Counted from the stretch's first letter, positions 33,361 to 42,021 are shown. The stretch: DNA of 64,000 bases from Thermococcus sp. LS1 (GCF_012027395.1 NZ_SNUJ01000003.1:124001-188000); one strand, 5' to 3'. Notes: a model not told the origin generated them from the letters alone. Numbers and translations: made by a program.

Positions 33361-33393
33361 CTCAACCCCTTGCTAAGGCGGGGGAGGTTTGAG
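33361..33393 (-). repeat. Bulged stem-loop at the 3' end of tnpB (candidate right-end/omega-RNA hairpin)
   Basis: CTCAACCCC (33361-33369) can pair with GGGGAGGTTTGAG (33381-33393) with two bulges, spanning the tnpB stop codon. TnpB elements carry their guide (omega) RNA at this position, from the 3' end of the gene into the right end. The exact element border is not visible. Confidence 0.3.
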
Positions 33394-34672
33394 GGGCTTC
33401 ATTAAAGCCTAACAAGGGTGGACTTTTTAGCCCCTCGGGGAGGGCCTTCCCCCCATTACCCCTCCCTTGGGCGCGGAGGCCACCCAAGTTTGGGGTTATC
33501 GTTTTCACAACTTTTTTCAAAATGTTAAACGCTCCAACTAAGTCCGCGTTAAAGACAAGCCCCGTCGTGGGACACTCAAACAAACCCCTAACAAAACGAG
33601 CCCCTTCGTGAGGCTTCCCACAGACGGGGCAAGTTTGAGAAGTGAAAGCCTCATCAACTACCTCAACCTTAATACCATACTCTTCTGCCACCTCTTTAAG
33701 GCGTTTTATCATGGTATTGAACCGCCAAACGTGAGAGAGGAGGAAATTCCGCTTTCTCCCCTTTTCAGAGTTTCTGCTGATGCCCTTGGGATAGCCAACG
33801 ACAATTTTAGAAACTCCTAATCGGTAGAGTTTCTCCACCGTTTGCCTTACCGCCGTGTTAATGAAGTATCTCGCTTGGAGTTTTGCCTTTTGATGCATTC
33901 TCCTAAATTTTCTGCTCGTTTTCTGTCCAGAATTGTTGATTTTCGACTGATAATCGGCAATTTTCCTCTGCCAGTAGAAGGCGATGGACTTTAACGGCCG
34001 ACCATTTACCAAAAAGCTCTCACCGTTCTCAACGTAAACCGCCATCAAGTTGTTTACTCCTAAATCTATCCCTGCTGAGAGGTTTCCTTTCGGAGTTCTT
34101 GGAACATCAATCCAGCCGTCCTTCGAGAGTTTTTGGTTAACAGTGAAGCTAATATGGGCATACCACTTCCGCTTCACGGGGTCGTAAGTTATTTCTAACC
34201 GGCCTTGCTTTCCCTTCAAGTGAATTCTGCCCTTGAATTGAATTTCCACGCGTTTGAACTCTCCGAGGCCTTTGAGGATTAATTTATTCCCCTCAATCCG
34301 GTATTGGTCGTTTCTGAGGACGATGAGAGGCTTTCTCTTTCCACCCTCCTTGAGGTAGTTTGGTGGTCTTGGCTTGAGCCACGTTGGGAGTTCTTTGCTC
34401 TTCCTCTTTTTGGCGAGAGAGAAAAAGCTCCTCCAAGCTTCCGCGTTTTTCCTCGCTATTTGCTGGACTGTTGCTGAGCCAATTTCCCGCTTGTATTTCT
34501 CATAAACGGTTTTCTCCGTGCTGTTAAAGTCCACGGGCTTTTTCTGGAAGAAGAGTTGCCTGCGATGGTAGTTTACTTCGTTCCAGGCTTTTGTTCCTAA
34601 GTCGGCTAACTGAAAGAGGATTTGCTCTTGAGCTTTTGAAGGTTGGAGTTTGACTGTCACTGAACGCTTCAT
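33362..34672 (-). mobile_element. tnpB: TnpB-only IS200/IS605-type element: RNA-guided nuclease TnpB
   Basis: A 436-aa TnpB (OrfB_IS605). The N-terminal helix-turn-helix-like region is LQPSKAQEQILFQL. The RuvC-like core has SAGIDLGVNNLMAVY near 203 (Asp), VVDEAFTSQTC near 350 (Glu) and FNADLVGAFNILK near 388 (Asp), so catalysis looks intact. The Zn knuckle is CPVCG followed by CPTTG, one Cys short of the usual four. There is no tnpA nearby, so it cannot move alone by the Y1 route. ATG 34672 lies ~27 bp after TTTTAAAG, so it is probably leaderless. The element sits between the nth operon and the PadR operon. Confidence 0.88.
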
Positions 34673-34807
34673 CACAAAGTATGGTATGGTTTTGAGGCTT
34701 TAAAAGAGTAACGCTTTCCTGCTTAAAGGCCGGTTTTAGAATCTCTGCATCCCCTCAAAAGGCGAGGCTCGAAAAAGAAAAATGTAATAAGGATTCCGAA
34801 CCAAAAT

Positions 34808-34834
34808 CTTTTTAAACGATATATCGTTCGATAT
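34808..34834 (+). promoter_or_regulatory. PadR operon promoter with overlapping palindromes
   Basis: TATA box CTTTTTAAAC lies at 34808-34817. A perfect 14-bp palindrome AACGATATATCGTT covers 34815-34828. ATATCG-TT-CGATAT covers 34821-34834. The ATG follows at 34843. The arms lie between TATA and the gene, where a PadR dimer could repress its own operon. Confidence 0.6.
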
Positions 34835-34842
34835 GTTGGGTG

Positions 34843-35304
34843 ATGCATGTGGAAAGACCCAATTTCAGGGGCTACATGAAGATACTGATCCTTGACCTGC
34901 TGAAGGAGCCGAAACACGGTTATGGAATAATGACAGAACTGGAGGAGCGATACGGCATAAAACTCAGCGCAGGGACCGTTTACCCTATACTCTCCTCACT
35001 AAAGAGGAACGGCCTCATAGAGGTGGCAGAGACGGGAATGAGGGACAAAAAGAGCTACGTGATAACCGAGAAGGGTCTGGCATATCTGGGGGAGCACGAA
35101 GAAGAGCTCGCGGAGATAAAGACCCGGATGCGGGCGTACAGGGCTTTTCTTGAGCTTGGAGGAGATGAACTAAGAACCGCCTTCAGGGAGCTCTTTCGGA
35201 ATATTGAAGACCTCAGCGAAGAGCAGAGGGCCAAGCTGAGGGAGCTCTTCCAGGACTGCGCCAAGAGGATAAGACTTGTACTCCTGGGTGAGATTGATGA
35301 GTGA
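34843..35304 (+). CDS. PadR-family transcriptional regulator
   Basis: A 153-aa winged-helix regulator. The PadR domain is LILDLLKEPKHGYGIMTELEERYG near 11 and SAGTVYPILSSLKRNGLIEVAE near 38, followed by a C-terminal dimer helix (~75-150, EEELAEIKTRMRAYRAF). PadR proteins often repress a linked transporter. Here an 8-nt overlap leads into a ferredoxin gene and then an ABC exporter, so control of those genes is likely. The promoter has palindromes suited to autoregulation. ATG 34843 is used; GTG 34840 is possible. Confidence 0.9.
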   Translation: MHVERPNFRGYMKILILDLLKEPKHGYGIMTELEERYGIKLSAGTVYPILSSLKRNGLIEVAETGMRDKKSYVITEKGLAYLGEHEEELAEIKTRMRAYRAFLELGGDELRTAFRELFRNIEDLSEEQRAKLRELFQDCAKRIRLVLLGEIDE

Positions 35305-35710
35305 GAGCGTTCGGGACTGGAGAGAGTACTACCGGGAGATGGAGAGCAGTGCCCCTCTCGTGATATACTACCCCCTTTGCGGTGGGGGCGAAGAGTGCAT
35401 AACGGCCTGTCCCTATGGAGAGAAGATATGGGAAGTCAAACCCATGAAGGTTTCGCTCTTTGGTGTGAAAGAGAAGGTCCGCCTCAGGCCTGTTATGGCG
35501 AATCCGGAACTATGTAGAAACTGTCAGCTGTGCGTTGAGGCCTGCCCAACGGGCGCACTGAGGCCGGGGGATACTCCGGTCAGACATCCAGTTTTAACGC
35601 TCGTGTACAACACGCTGCGGCTACCGTTTAAGGGGAAGTACAACCTGAAGTTTGTCTTTAGGAAGGAGCATGTTGAGCGGTTTAGAAAGAACAACGGGTT
35701 GGAGGTGTGA
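35297..35710 (+). CDS. 4Fe-4S ferredoxin-like protein in the ABC operon
   Basis: A 137-aa iron-sulfur protein. One canonical cluster motif, ELCRNCQLCVEACPTGALRPGD, lies near 78-99. The other is irregular (LCGGGEECITACPYG near 27-41), with a long first gap and only three Cys, so it may bind a partial or no cluster. The C-terminal ~35 residues are basic (NLKFVFRKEHVERFRKNNG). ATG 35297 overlaps the PadR stop by 8 nt. A redox protein inside an export operon is unusual; its partner is unknown. Confidence 0.8.
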   Translation: MSESVRDWREYYREMESSAPLVIYYPLCGGGEECITACPYGEKIWEVKPMKVSLFGVKEKVRLRPVMANPELCRNCQLCVEACPTGALRPGDTPVRHPVLTLVYNTLRLPFKGKYNLKFVFRKEHVERFRKNNGLEV

Positions 35711-35713
35711 TTT

Positions 35714-36700
35714 ATGTACGCAATTGAGGTTGAGAACCTCGTGAAAAAATACGGCGACTTCGAGGCCGTCAAGGGTATTTCGTTCAAGGTGAAGAGGGGG
35801 GAAATATTCGCCTTCCTTGGGCCAAACGGTGCCGGAAAGACGACGACGGTTCACGTGTTGACAACACTGCTCAAGCCAACGTCAGGAAAAGCTATTGTGG
35901 CCGGCCACGACGTCGTTAAGGAGCCGATGGAGGTCAGGAAGAAAATAGGCATAGTCTTCCAGGACCCGAGCTTTGACAGAGAACTGACCGCCTATGAAAA
36001 CATGCTCATCCACGGCAGGATTTACGGTCTGGGTGGAAACGAGCTCAAGAAGAAGATAGAGATGCTCCTAAAGTTTGTCGAACTCTGGGAGTTTAAAGAC
36101 AGGCCGGTTAAGTTCTTCTCGGGTGGAATGCAGAGGAGGCTTGAAATAGCGCGCTCGCTCCTCCACGAGCCCGAGGTGCTGTTCCTCGATGAACCAACCA
36201 TCGGCTTAGACCCTCAGACGAGGGCCCACATCTGGGAGTACATCAAGGCTATGAAAGAGGAGCACAACATGACGATATTCCTCACAACTCACTACATGGA
36301 CGAGGCGGAGCAGCTGGCAGATAGAATAGCCATTATGGATCACGGCAAGATAATCGCCGAAGGCACGGCAGAGGAACTGAAGAAACTCGTAGGCAACGAC
36401 ATCATTTACCTCAAGCTGGAGAGTCCAAAAGAGAACCTCAAGTGCATAAAGGCAGACTTCATCAAGGGCTGCAAGCTTTTGCCAGACGGAAGGGTCAGGC
36501 TTGATGTTGAGAATGCGGCCGAGGCACTGCCGAGGCTCTTCGAACTTGCCAGAGAGAGCGGCGTTAAGATTCTGGAAGTTACCTACCATAGACCAACGCT
36601 GAACGACGTCTTCCTGCACTTGACCGGAAGGGAGATACGCGATGAGGGCGGCGAAAGCAACGCGATGAAAATGGTCATGCGCGCGAGGATGAGGAGGTGA
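35714..36700 (+). CDS. ABC transporter ATP-binding protein (DrrA/ABC-2 type)
   Basis: A 328-aa ATPase of a drug/lipid-type exporter. Walker A is FLGPNGAGKTTTVHVL near 35, the signature FFSGGMQRRLEIARSLLHEP near 135, Walker B VLFLDEPTIGLD near 156 and the His switch FLTTHYMDEAEQ. The C-terminal ~90 residues form the DrrA-like extension. It pairs with the permease 4 nt downstream. ATG 35714 follows GGAGGTG. Substrate unknown; the PadR gene suggests control by a small toxic compound. Confidence 0.92.
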   Translation: MYAIEVENLVKKYGDFEAVKGISFKVKRGEIFAFLGPNGAGKTTTVHVLTTLLKPTSGKAIVAGHDVVKEPMEVRKKIGIVFQDPSFDRELTAYENMLIHGRIYGLGGNELKKKIEMLLKFVELWEFKDRPVKFFSGGMQRRLEIARSLLHEPEVLFLDEPTIGLDPQTRAHIWEYIKAMKEEHNMTIFLTTHYMDEAEQLADRIAIMDHGKIIAEGTAEELKKLVGNDIIYLKLESPKENLKCIKADFIKGCKLLPDGRVRLDVENAAEALPRLFELARESGVKILEVTYHRPTLNDVFLHLTGREIRDEGGESNAMKMVMRARMRR

Positions 36701-36704
36701 GAAC

Positions 36705-37469
36705 ATGAGGGTCTTTACCACTATGATATACCGTGAGATGAAGCGGTTCATCCGCTCGAAAGCAAGGGTTATAGGCTCCCTCTTAAATCCGCTTATCTGG
36801 CTGATATTCTTCGGCAAGGGTTGGGCTGGCGCTTTCAACTTCCCTGGCGCAAGCATGATATTCGGCGGCGTTGACTACATGACTTTCATGGTACCTGGAA
36901 TAGTTGCAATGACGGTCTTCAACATGAGCTTTATGCAGGGGATAACACTCATCTGGGATAAGCAGTTCGGCTTCCTCAAGGAGATACTCGTGGCTCCAGC
37001 GAGCAGGACTGAAGCAATACTCGGCAGGATCACCGGCGGCGCGATAATGGCCATGATACAGGGCGTCATAATACTCGCACTCAGCTTCACCTTAGCGGAC
37101 CTCAACGTCTCGGGAGTGCTTCCAGCCCTTGGCCTCAGTTTCCTCGTCGGAATAGCGATAGCGGCAATGGGAGTTGCAATAGCGCTCAAGATGACCAGCA
37201 TGGAAGGCTTCCAGATGATAGTGACCATGATAATGCTCCCGATGACCTTCCTAAGCGGAGCGTTCTATCCGATAAGCACCATGCCTGAATGGATGCAGTG
37301 GCTCTCGAAGGTCAACCCGCTGACCTACGCGGTGGACGGCTCGAGGTATTATCTGGCCGGAGTCAAGCCGACCTTTTCGCTGGCGACGGACTGGCTCGTG
37401 CTCGCTGGTCTGGCCGCGCTCTTCGCAGCAATAGCGGCGCTCGAGTTCAGGAAGGCGACGATAGACTGA
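36705..37469 (+). CDS. ABC-2 type permease
   Basis: A 254-aa membrane partner of the preceding ATPase. Six hydrophobic segments are seen, and the ABC-2 marks LLNPLIWLIFFGKG near 25, EILVAPASRTEAILGR near 90 and FLSGAFYPISTMPEWMQWLSKVNPLTYAVDG near 185 are clear. The ATG follows GAGGTGAGAAC. It ends a typical two-gene exporter; a decayed gene follows. Confidence 0.92.
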   Translation: MRVFTTMIYREMKRFIRSKARVIGSLLNPLIWLIFFGKGWAGAFNFPGASMIFGGVDYMTFMVPGIVAMTVFNMSFMQGITLIWDKQFGFLKEILVAPASRTEAILGRITGGAIMAMIQGVIILALSFTLADLNVSGVLPALGLSFLVGIAIAAMGVAIALKMTSMEGFQMIVTMIMLPMTFLSGAFYPISTMPEWMQWLSKVNPLTYAVDGSRYYLAGVKPTFSLATDWLVLAGLAALFAAIAALEFRKATID

Positions 37470-37501
37470 AGTGGTGGGGGATGAAGAAGCAGTAGCTTAC
37501 T

Positions 37502-37786
37502 ATGCTCTGCGTGGCCCTCGCGGGCCTTATTTTTATTCCCCTCATCTTCTTCAACAGCCCATCTGTGTCCTGATCGGGGCTTTTTGACCGGCTCCCTCCT
37601 CTGACTGGCTGGATGAAGCTGGATAGGGAAGCGAACGGGACGTTCCTGAAACTTCACGTCGCTGTGACGCTCATGGCTTACTCCATCTTCGTGGCATGGC
37701 TCGTCACAGGCACGGTAACCCTTGGCTTCGCATTCTTTGAGGTCTGGTGGATGGCAGTAGTCTTTGGTGTTCTGAGGAACTACTGA
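37502..37786 (+). pseudogene. Decayed small membrane-protein gene after the ABC exporter
   Basis: From ATG 37502 the frame reads MLCVALAGLIFIPLIFFNSP, then hits TGA at 37571-37573. It continues in the same frame (SGLFDRLPPLTGWMKLDREANG) through two hydrophobic segments ending VFGVLRNY at 37786. The second part reads too well as a membrane protein to be random. So this is a gene with one in-frame stop, or a short protein starting inside at 37613. It overlaps the pgk tail by 7 nt. A membrane accessory for the exporter is a guess. Confidence 0.5.
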
Positions 37787-39024
37787 GCTTTTCTTTCTAT
37801 TTTGTCCTTAAACCTCTCGTAGCTTATCCTGAACGCCTCCAGAACCGGAAGCTTCTCGCCGGCGAAGAAGCTCAGCATAGCCCCTCCGCCCGTCGACACG
37901 TGGCTTATGCCGGTTATATTGTACTGGTAGATGCTGGCTATTGAGTGCCCACCGCCGACAACCGAGAAAGCCGGGCTCTTTCCAATCGCCCTGAAGACCC
38001 CGACCGTTCCGACGGCGAACTCCTCCTGCTCAAAGACGCCCATCGGCCCGTTGGCGACTATCACCTTTGCCTTCATGAGAACCTCACGGTACTTTTCCAC
38101 GGTTCTCGAGCCAATATCGAGTATAGGATACTCGTCGAAGAGCCACTTCTCGTCGCTGAGGAGATCAACCTCAACCCGCTCGCCCTTGTAATCGACCGCA
38201 AAATCTACTGGAGTCCTCACGTAGGGATAGAACTCGTCGAGTATCTTCTCTGCCCAATCGACCAGCTCCAGAAGGCCCTTCTTAGTCATGAACTCGAGGT
38301 TGGCATCGCCGAGGTGGAAGCCCTTGGCGAGCGTAAAGACGTGGCCGACCAATCCACCCGTGAGGATTAGGTCTGCCCTTCCATTTCTGAGGACGTTCTC
38401 GGCCACGCGGAGGGAGTCGTCAACTTTGGCCCCACCGAGGACGTAAATCCTCGGCTTTTCGTCTGTCTCATATGCCCTGCTGAGGGCTTCAACTTCCTTC
38501 GCCATAAGAAAGCCCATTATCATCGGCTTCAACCGGGCGAATCCTACAAGGGATGGCTGACTTCTGTGAGCGGCTGCGAAAGCATCGTTAACGACGTAAT
38601 CTAAGAGCGGAGCAAGCTTTCTCACGAAGTGAGTTCTCTCACACTCCTCCAGGGACTTGTATTTGACATCCTCGGCAGCGAAGCGCAGGTTTTCGAGGAT
38701 TATCGCCTCGCCCGGCTTTAGCGCCTTTATTCTCTCTCTCGCATACTTTCCAAAGATATCCTCGACGTACTCAACCTCCTGGCCGAGGAGATTGCTCAGG
38801 ATTTCGGCGTGCTGCTCCGTGGTGATATAGTCACCTTTGTATGGCTTGCTCTGGTGGGTTCCGATGACGAGCTTCGCGCCTTCGTCCAGGAGGTGCCGGA
38901 TCGTCGGCAGAACAGCCCGAAAGCGAGCGTCGCTGATTATCATCCCATCTTTGACCGGTGAGTTGAGGTCGGCCCTCAGAAAGATGGTTTTGCCGTGATA
39001 GGTGAAGTCTGTGAGCCTGAACAT
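37780..39024 (-). CDS. pgk: Phosphoglycerate kinase
   Basis: Interconverts 1,3-bisphosphoglycerate and 3-phosphoglycerate; in Thermococcales it works mainly in gluconeogenesis because GAPOR bypasses it in glycolysis. The 414-aa product has IFLRADLNSPVKDG near 14, GTHQSKPYKGD near 55, ILENLRFAAED near 108, VNDAFAAAHRSQPS near 145, YVLGGAKVDDSL near 195 and the C-terminal STGGGAMLSFFAGEKLPVLEAF. The nucleotide site is intact. ATG 39024 follows GGTGAT. A TGM-like site lies upstream of the TATA box, as for genes activated by Tgr. Confidence 0.96.
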   Translation of the reverse strand: MFRLTDFTYHGKTIFLRADLNSPVKDGMIISDARFRAVLPTIRHLLDEGAKLVIGTHQSKPYKGDYITTEQHAEILSNLLGQEVEYVEDIFGKYARERIKALKPGEAIILENLRFAAEDVKYKSLEECERTHFVRKLAPLLDYVVNDAFAAAHRSQPSLVGFARLKPMIMGFLMAKEVEALSRAYETDEKPRIYVLGGAKVDDSLRVAENVLRNGRADLILTGGLVGHVFTLAKGFHLGDANLEFMTKKGLLELVDWAEKILDEFYPYVRTPVDFAVDYKGERVEVDLLSDEKWLFDEYPILDIGSRTVEKYREVLMKAKVIVANGPMGVFEQEEFAVGTVGVFRAIGKSPAFSVVGGGHSIASIYQYNITGISHVSTGGGAMLSFFAGEKLPVLEAFRISYERFKDKIERKAQ

Positions 39025-39053
39025 TTCATCACCGCAGAGATGTTAAAGTTATC

Positions 39054-39089
39054 CTGTTAAAAACCTTATTTTGAACACCTACAGTGATA
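39054..39089 (-). promoter_or_regulatory. pgk promoter: TGM-like site upstream of the TATA box
   Basis: On the minus strand TATCAC-TGTAG-GTGTTC covers 39073-39089, matching the glycolytic motif TATCAC-N5-GTGATA at about 10 of 12 positions. The TATA box GTTTTTAACA is at 39054-39063. TGM upstream of TATA is where Tgr is known to activate gluconeogenic genes. Confidence 0.55.
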
Positions 39090-39168
39090 ACGAATTCCGG
39101 GGGAAAGAAATTTATAAAATGACCCCCAAATGATTTTAGTGACAGATTTTCGCTTATGGGTGAGAATG

Positions 39169-41307
39169 ATGGCGTGGACCCTTGATCTAATAAGGCTCAC
39201 ACCGGAAGAAACTCTTATCGAGAACGTCATTGAGCTACTGAAGAGAATGGGCTTCAGGAACTACGAGAAGGTCGCAAGCAGGAAAGACTGGGGAATCGAC
39301 ATCGTGGCCATACGTGATGACCCCATCTCTGGAACCGAGAAGCTCGTCATAGCAGTCCATCGTAAGGGATTGGCCGCTTCCCGTGACGTTAACGTTTTTG
39401 CAGATCTGGCTGACAAGTACAAGGCCGACAAGGGAATCTTAATCTCGACGACCGGCTTCACGAAGGATGCCAAGGTTCTCATATCCCGGGAGTACCGGGG
39501 AAGGATAATCCCCTGGGATGGGGAGAAACTTGTTTCCCTTTTCCACAACTACTCCATAGAACCTCCGGCCGAGCTCGTTGAGATGGCCGCGGCCCAAAAG
39601 AGGGGGCAGAAAAAAGAGAGCCCTCTCAAGGAGTTTGAGCTCGACGCTCCGCTGCTCTATGACTTCTCCGCAGAGGGACTCATGAAGAGGGTAGCTTCCT
39701 TCGCCTCTTCCATGTATCCGATAAAGGCCGGTGAGATTGAGCTCCGGTCCCTCTCGGTTACCCTCTCGAGTGCATACATATTCTCCTGGTCCGTTGAGGA
39801 GGGAGGGGATAAGGATAAGGCCGTTGTCTTCTCGCCGGAGAACATTGTCCTGAGGGCAACCTCACACAAGAAGCTCCGCGTTCCAGTAACCAAAGCACTT
39901 CTCGACGACCGCTCCATAATACGGGCTACCGAGAGAGAAATAGAGGTTCCCATAAGCCCCAGCGAGGCGGTGCTCGTACTCAAATCAAGGGCCTCGCGGG
40001 AGCTGGACGTCCCGGAAGGGAAGATAGTAATCCACGAGAGGAAGAAGGTCTACATACCCAAAATGGCAGAACTCGAACTTAAAGTCGGTGAAAACACCGC
40101 GAAGGCCGTGGTAAACCTCGAGAACAATGAGATCGAGTTTCACATAACTCCGCTCTCCGATGAATACTTCCTTGAGAAGGCGAGGGGAATAATCAGTGAA
40201 CAGACCGGAGAAAAGACCGTCGAGCTTGACCTGAAGAGGGACAAAGGAAAGGTAAAGATCACCGGATGGACCGAGAGGTTTTCATTCGAAGTCTCGTTCA
40301 ACGGCTACACAGGCAAGCCGCTTGGTGTGGAGGTTTTGATGAACGACGAGGCTCTCGATGAACTTCTGAGAAGGGCATACCCTGACGGGGAGGTTCTGAA
40401 CCTGGAGAAGGGTAAGAAGGTTGCCGTGGCTAACATCCTCCTTGGAGACGGCATAGCCGTCGTTGAGGTTGACCTTACGAGAGGGAGCTACACTGAAGTA
40501 AGAAGGCTGCCTTCACCGGAGGAAGCCTACAAGAATGCCAGGGAGGTCATAGAGAACAACTTCCCCCTAGGGAACCTCGAACTTAAATCCTACTGGGTGC
40601 TGGAACACAAGTACCTTGAGCTGATCCTTGAAAGTGGCGATGGGAAGGCCGTCGTGAAAGTTGACGGTGCGACGGGTGATGTTCTCGACTACATCGTCGA
40701 GATAACGCCGGAGCGGGCAAAGGAGATAGTGGCGGAGAAGTACCCGGAGTTCGGGATAACAGCCGTTGAAGAGGCAGAAGCTGAATACACCATAACCGCT
40801 GAGAACGACAGACATGAGGTGAAGATACGGGTCAGTAAGGACGGAAAACTCATCGAAGAGATAGACAGGGTGCTCAAAAGGGAGCTCGCCGAAAATATAG
40901 CGGGGGAAAAGGTCAGGGAGGTAGATCCCGAGGCTGCCATTAAGGGTATCAAACTCCGTGAGCACTGGGAGGTTGAGTTCACTGGTGGGACGAAGGTAGG
41001 AAAGCTCGTGCTCCATAGGGCTACTGGGGAGGTCCTCAGCCAGGACGTCCGCTTCACGGAGATGGCAATAGAGGCAATGTATCACAACCACGTCAGAAAA
41101 GTTTACGGTGAAAAAGAGCCAAAGACCGAGAGGGTGACCCACTACAAGGACAGGGGCTACATCAACATCAAGCTCTCAGGAAAAGACCGGTTCTACTACG
41201 CGAGAATCGACACCAGAACGGGGAGAATAATCAGTGAGGACACGGCGCCAATAAAGGGAATAACAGCAAAGCTAAAGCAGATTCAGCTGGAGAGCAGGTA
41301 CAAGTGA
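39169..41307 (+). CDS. Mrr-like nuclease-fold protein with PepSY-like C-terminal repeats
   Basis: A 712-aa protein with an odd make-up. Residues ~10-110 look like an Mrr/restriction endonuclease fold: LIENVIELLKRMGF, Asp44 in WGIDIVAI, and VIAVHRKG with Lys66. The usual Glu/Gln two before that Lys is His64. ADKGILISTTGFTKDAK follows, as in Mrr proteins. From ~180 on come repeated beta-rich units, several ending TGKPLG, TGDVLD, TGEVLS, TGRIIS with long alternating strands, like PepSY modules. No signal peptide is seen, so it is probably cytosolic. ATG 39169 follows GGGTGAG. It is divergent from pgk. Function unknown. Confidence 0.75.
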   Translation: MAWTLDLIRLTPEETLIENVIELLKRMGFRNYEKVASRKDWGIDIVAIRDDPISGTEKLVIAVHRKGLAASRDVNVFADLADKYKADKGILISTTGFTKDAKVLISREYRGRIIPWDGEKLVSLFHNYSIEPPAELVEMAAAQKRGQKKESPLKEFELDAPLLYDFSAEGLMKRVASFASSMYPIKAGEIELRSLSVTLSSAYIFSWSVEEGGDKDKAVVFSPENIVLRATSHKKLRVPVTKALLDDRSIIRATEREIEVPISPSEAVLVLKSRASRELDVPEGKIVIHERKKVYIPKMAELELKVGENTAKAVVNLENNEIEFHITPLSDEYFLEKARGIISEQTGEKTVELDLKRDKGKVKITGWTERFSFEVSFNGYTGKPLGVEVLMNDEALDELLRRAYPDGEVLNLEKGKKVAVANILLGDGIAVVEVDLTRGSYTEVRRLPSPEEAYKNAREVIENNFPLGNLELKSYWVLEHKYLELILESGDGKAVVKVDGATGDVLDYIVEITPERAKEIVAEKYPEFGITAVEEAEAEYTITAENDRHEVKIRVSKDGKLIEEIDRVLKRELAENIAGEKVREVDPEAAIKGIKLREHWEVEFTGGTKVGKLVLHRATGEVLSQDVRFTEMAIEAMYHNHVRKVYGEKEPKTERVTHYKDRGYINIKLSGKDRFYYARIDTRTGRIISEDTAPIKGITAKLKQIQLESRYK

Positions 41308-41931
41308 TCAGGCCATCAACATGTTCTCTATCATCCTGATGGCTTCCACTATTTTCCTTTCTGGCTTCTCCTCGTTCTTGGGTATCTCCAGGTTTATAAC
41401 GAGCCTATCTTCCTTAGTGTCCTCCAAGTCGTATATCTCGAGCTCCTCGACCTCAACGTCCTCGAATATGCTCTCTATCTCCGGGCTTATTATCTTCTTG
41501 TCGTTCCCGTAGACTTCAACGCGAACCATGTCGTCAGTGGTTGAAGCAACGACGACTATCTCGTAGGAACCGACCTTCTTTATGAATCTGATGACACTGC
41601 CGTAGCCTTCTACCTCCTCTTTGAAGCCGAGCTGACGCATGGTGCTCCTTATGGCTTCAGTCTTGCTCTTTATCCTGTTAAGAATTCTCTCCCGGAGCTT
41701 GTAGCTCTCCTCGAGAGCCTTCTTTATCCCCTCGCCGGCTTCATCAACTGTACCTTCCCATATGCCTATGACCTTTATACCTGATGATGTTGGCTTGAGT
41801 TCTATCTTAATTGAATCGATATCAAAGTCTCGCAGGTCGTCTATTTTAAGCTCGCCGAGGGTGAGAATTTCAAATTCAATTCTCACGATGTTGCCGAAGG
41901 CCTTACCCTTGAACTTCACCTTCACCACCAT
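41308..41931 (-). CDS. Conserved hypothetical protein, Thermococcales-type
   Basis: A 207-aa protein not tied to a named family. The first half is beta-rich (KVKFKGKAFGNIVRIEFEI), the middle is helical (IKKALEESYKLRERILNRI) and the tail is acidic/basic (EEKPERKIVEAIRMIEN). ATG 41931 is ~22 bp after TTTTTAAAC, so it is probably leaderless; there is no ribosome binding site. It meets the preceding gene tail to tail with no gap. Confidence 0.65.
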   Translation of the reverse strand: MVVKVKFKGKAFGNIVRIEFEILTLGELKIDDLRDFDIDSIKIELKPTSSGIKVIGIWEGTVDEAGEGIKKALEESYKLRERILNRIKSKTEAIRSTMRQLGFKEEVEGYGSVIRFIKKVGSYEIVVVASTTDDMVRVEVYGNDKKIISPEIESIFEDVEVEELEIYDLEDTKEDRLVINLEIPKNEEKPERKIVEAIRMIENMLMA

Positions 41932-42021
41932 GGTGGGGTTCAGGGGATGGTTTAAAAACTCTTCCCCTTGGAAAGGCTCACAGAATAACGTCAGGTAATG
42001 TAAAGGGAAAAAGAAGGAAAC

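Noticed and set aside
37571-37573. Selenocysteine or pyrrolysine recoding of the in-frame TGA
   Set aside because: No SECIS-like structure is evident and Thermococcus is not known to use either; simple decay or sequence error is more likely.
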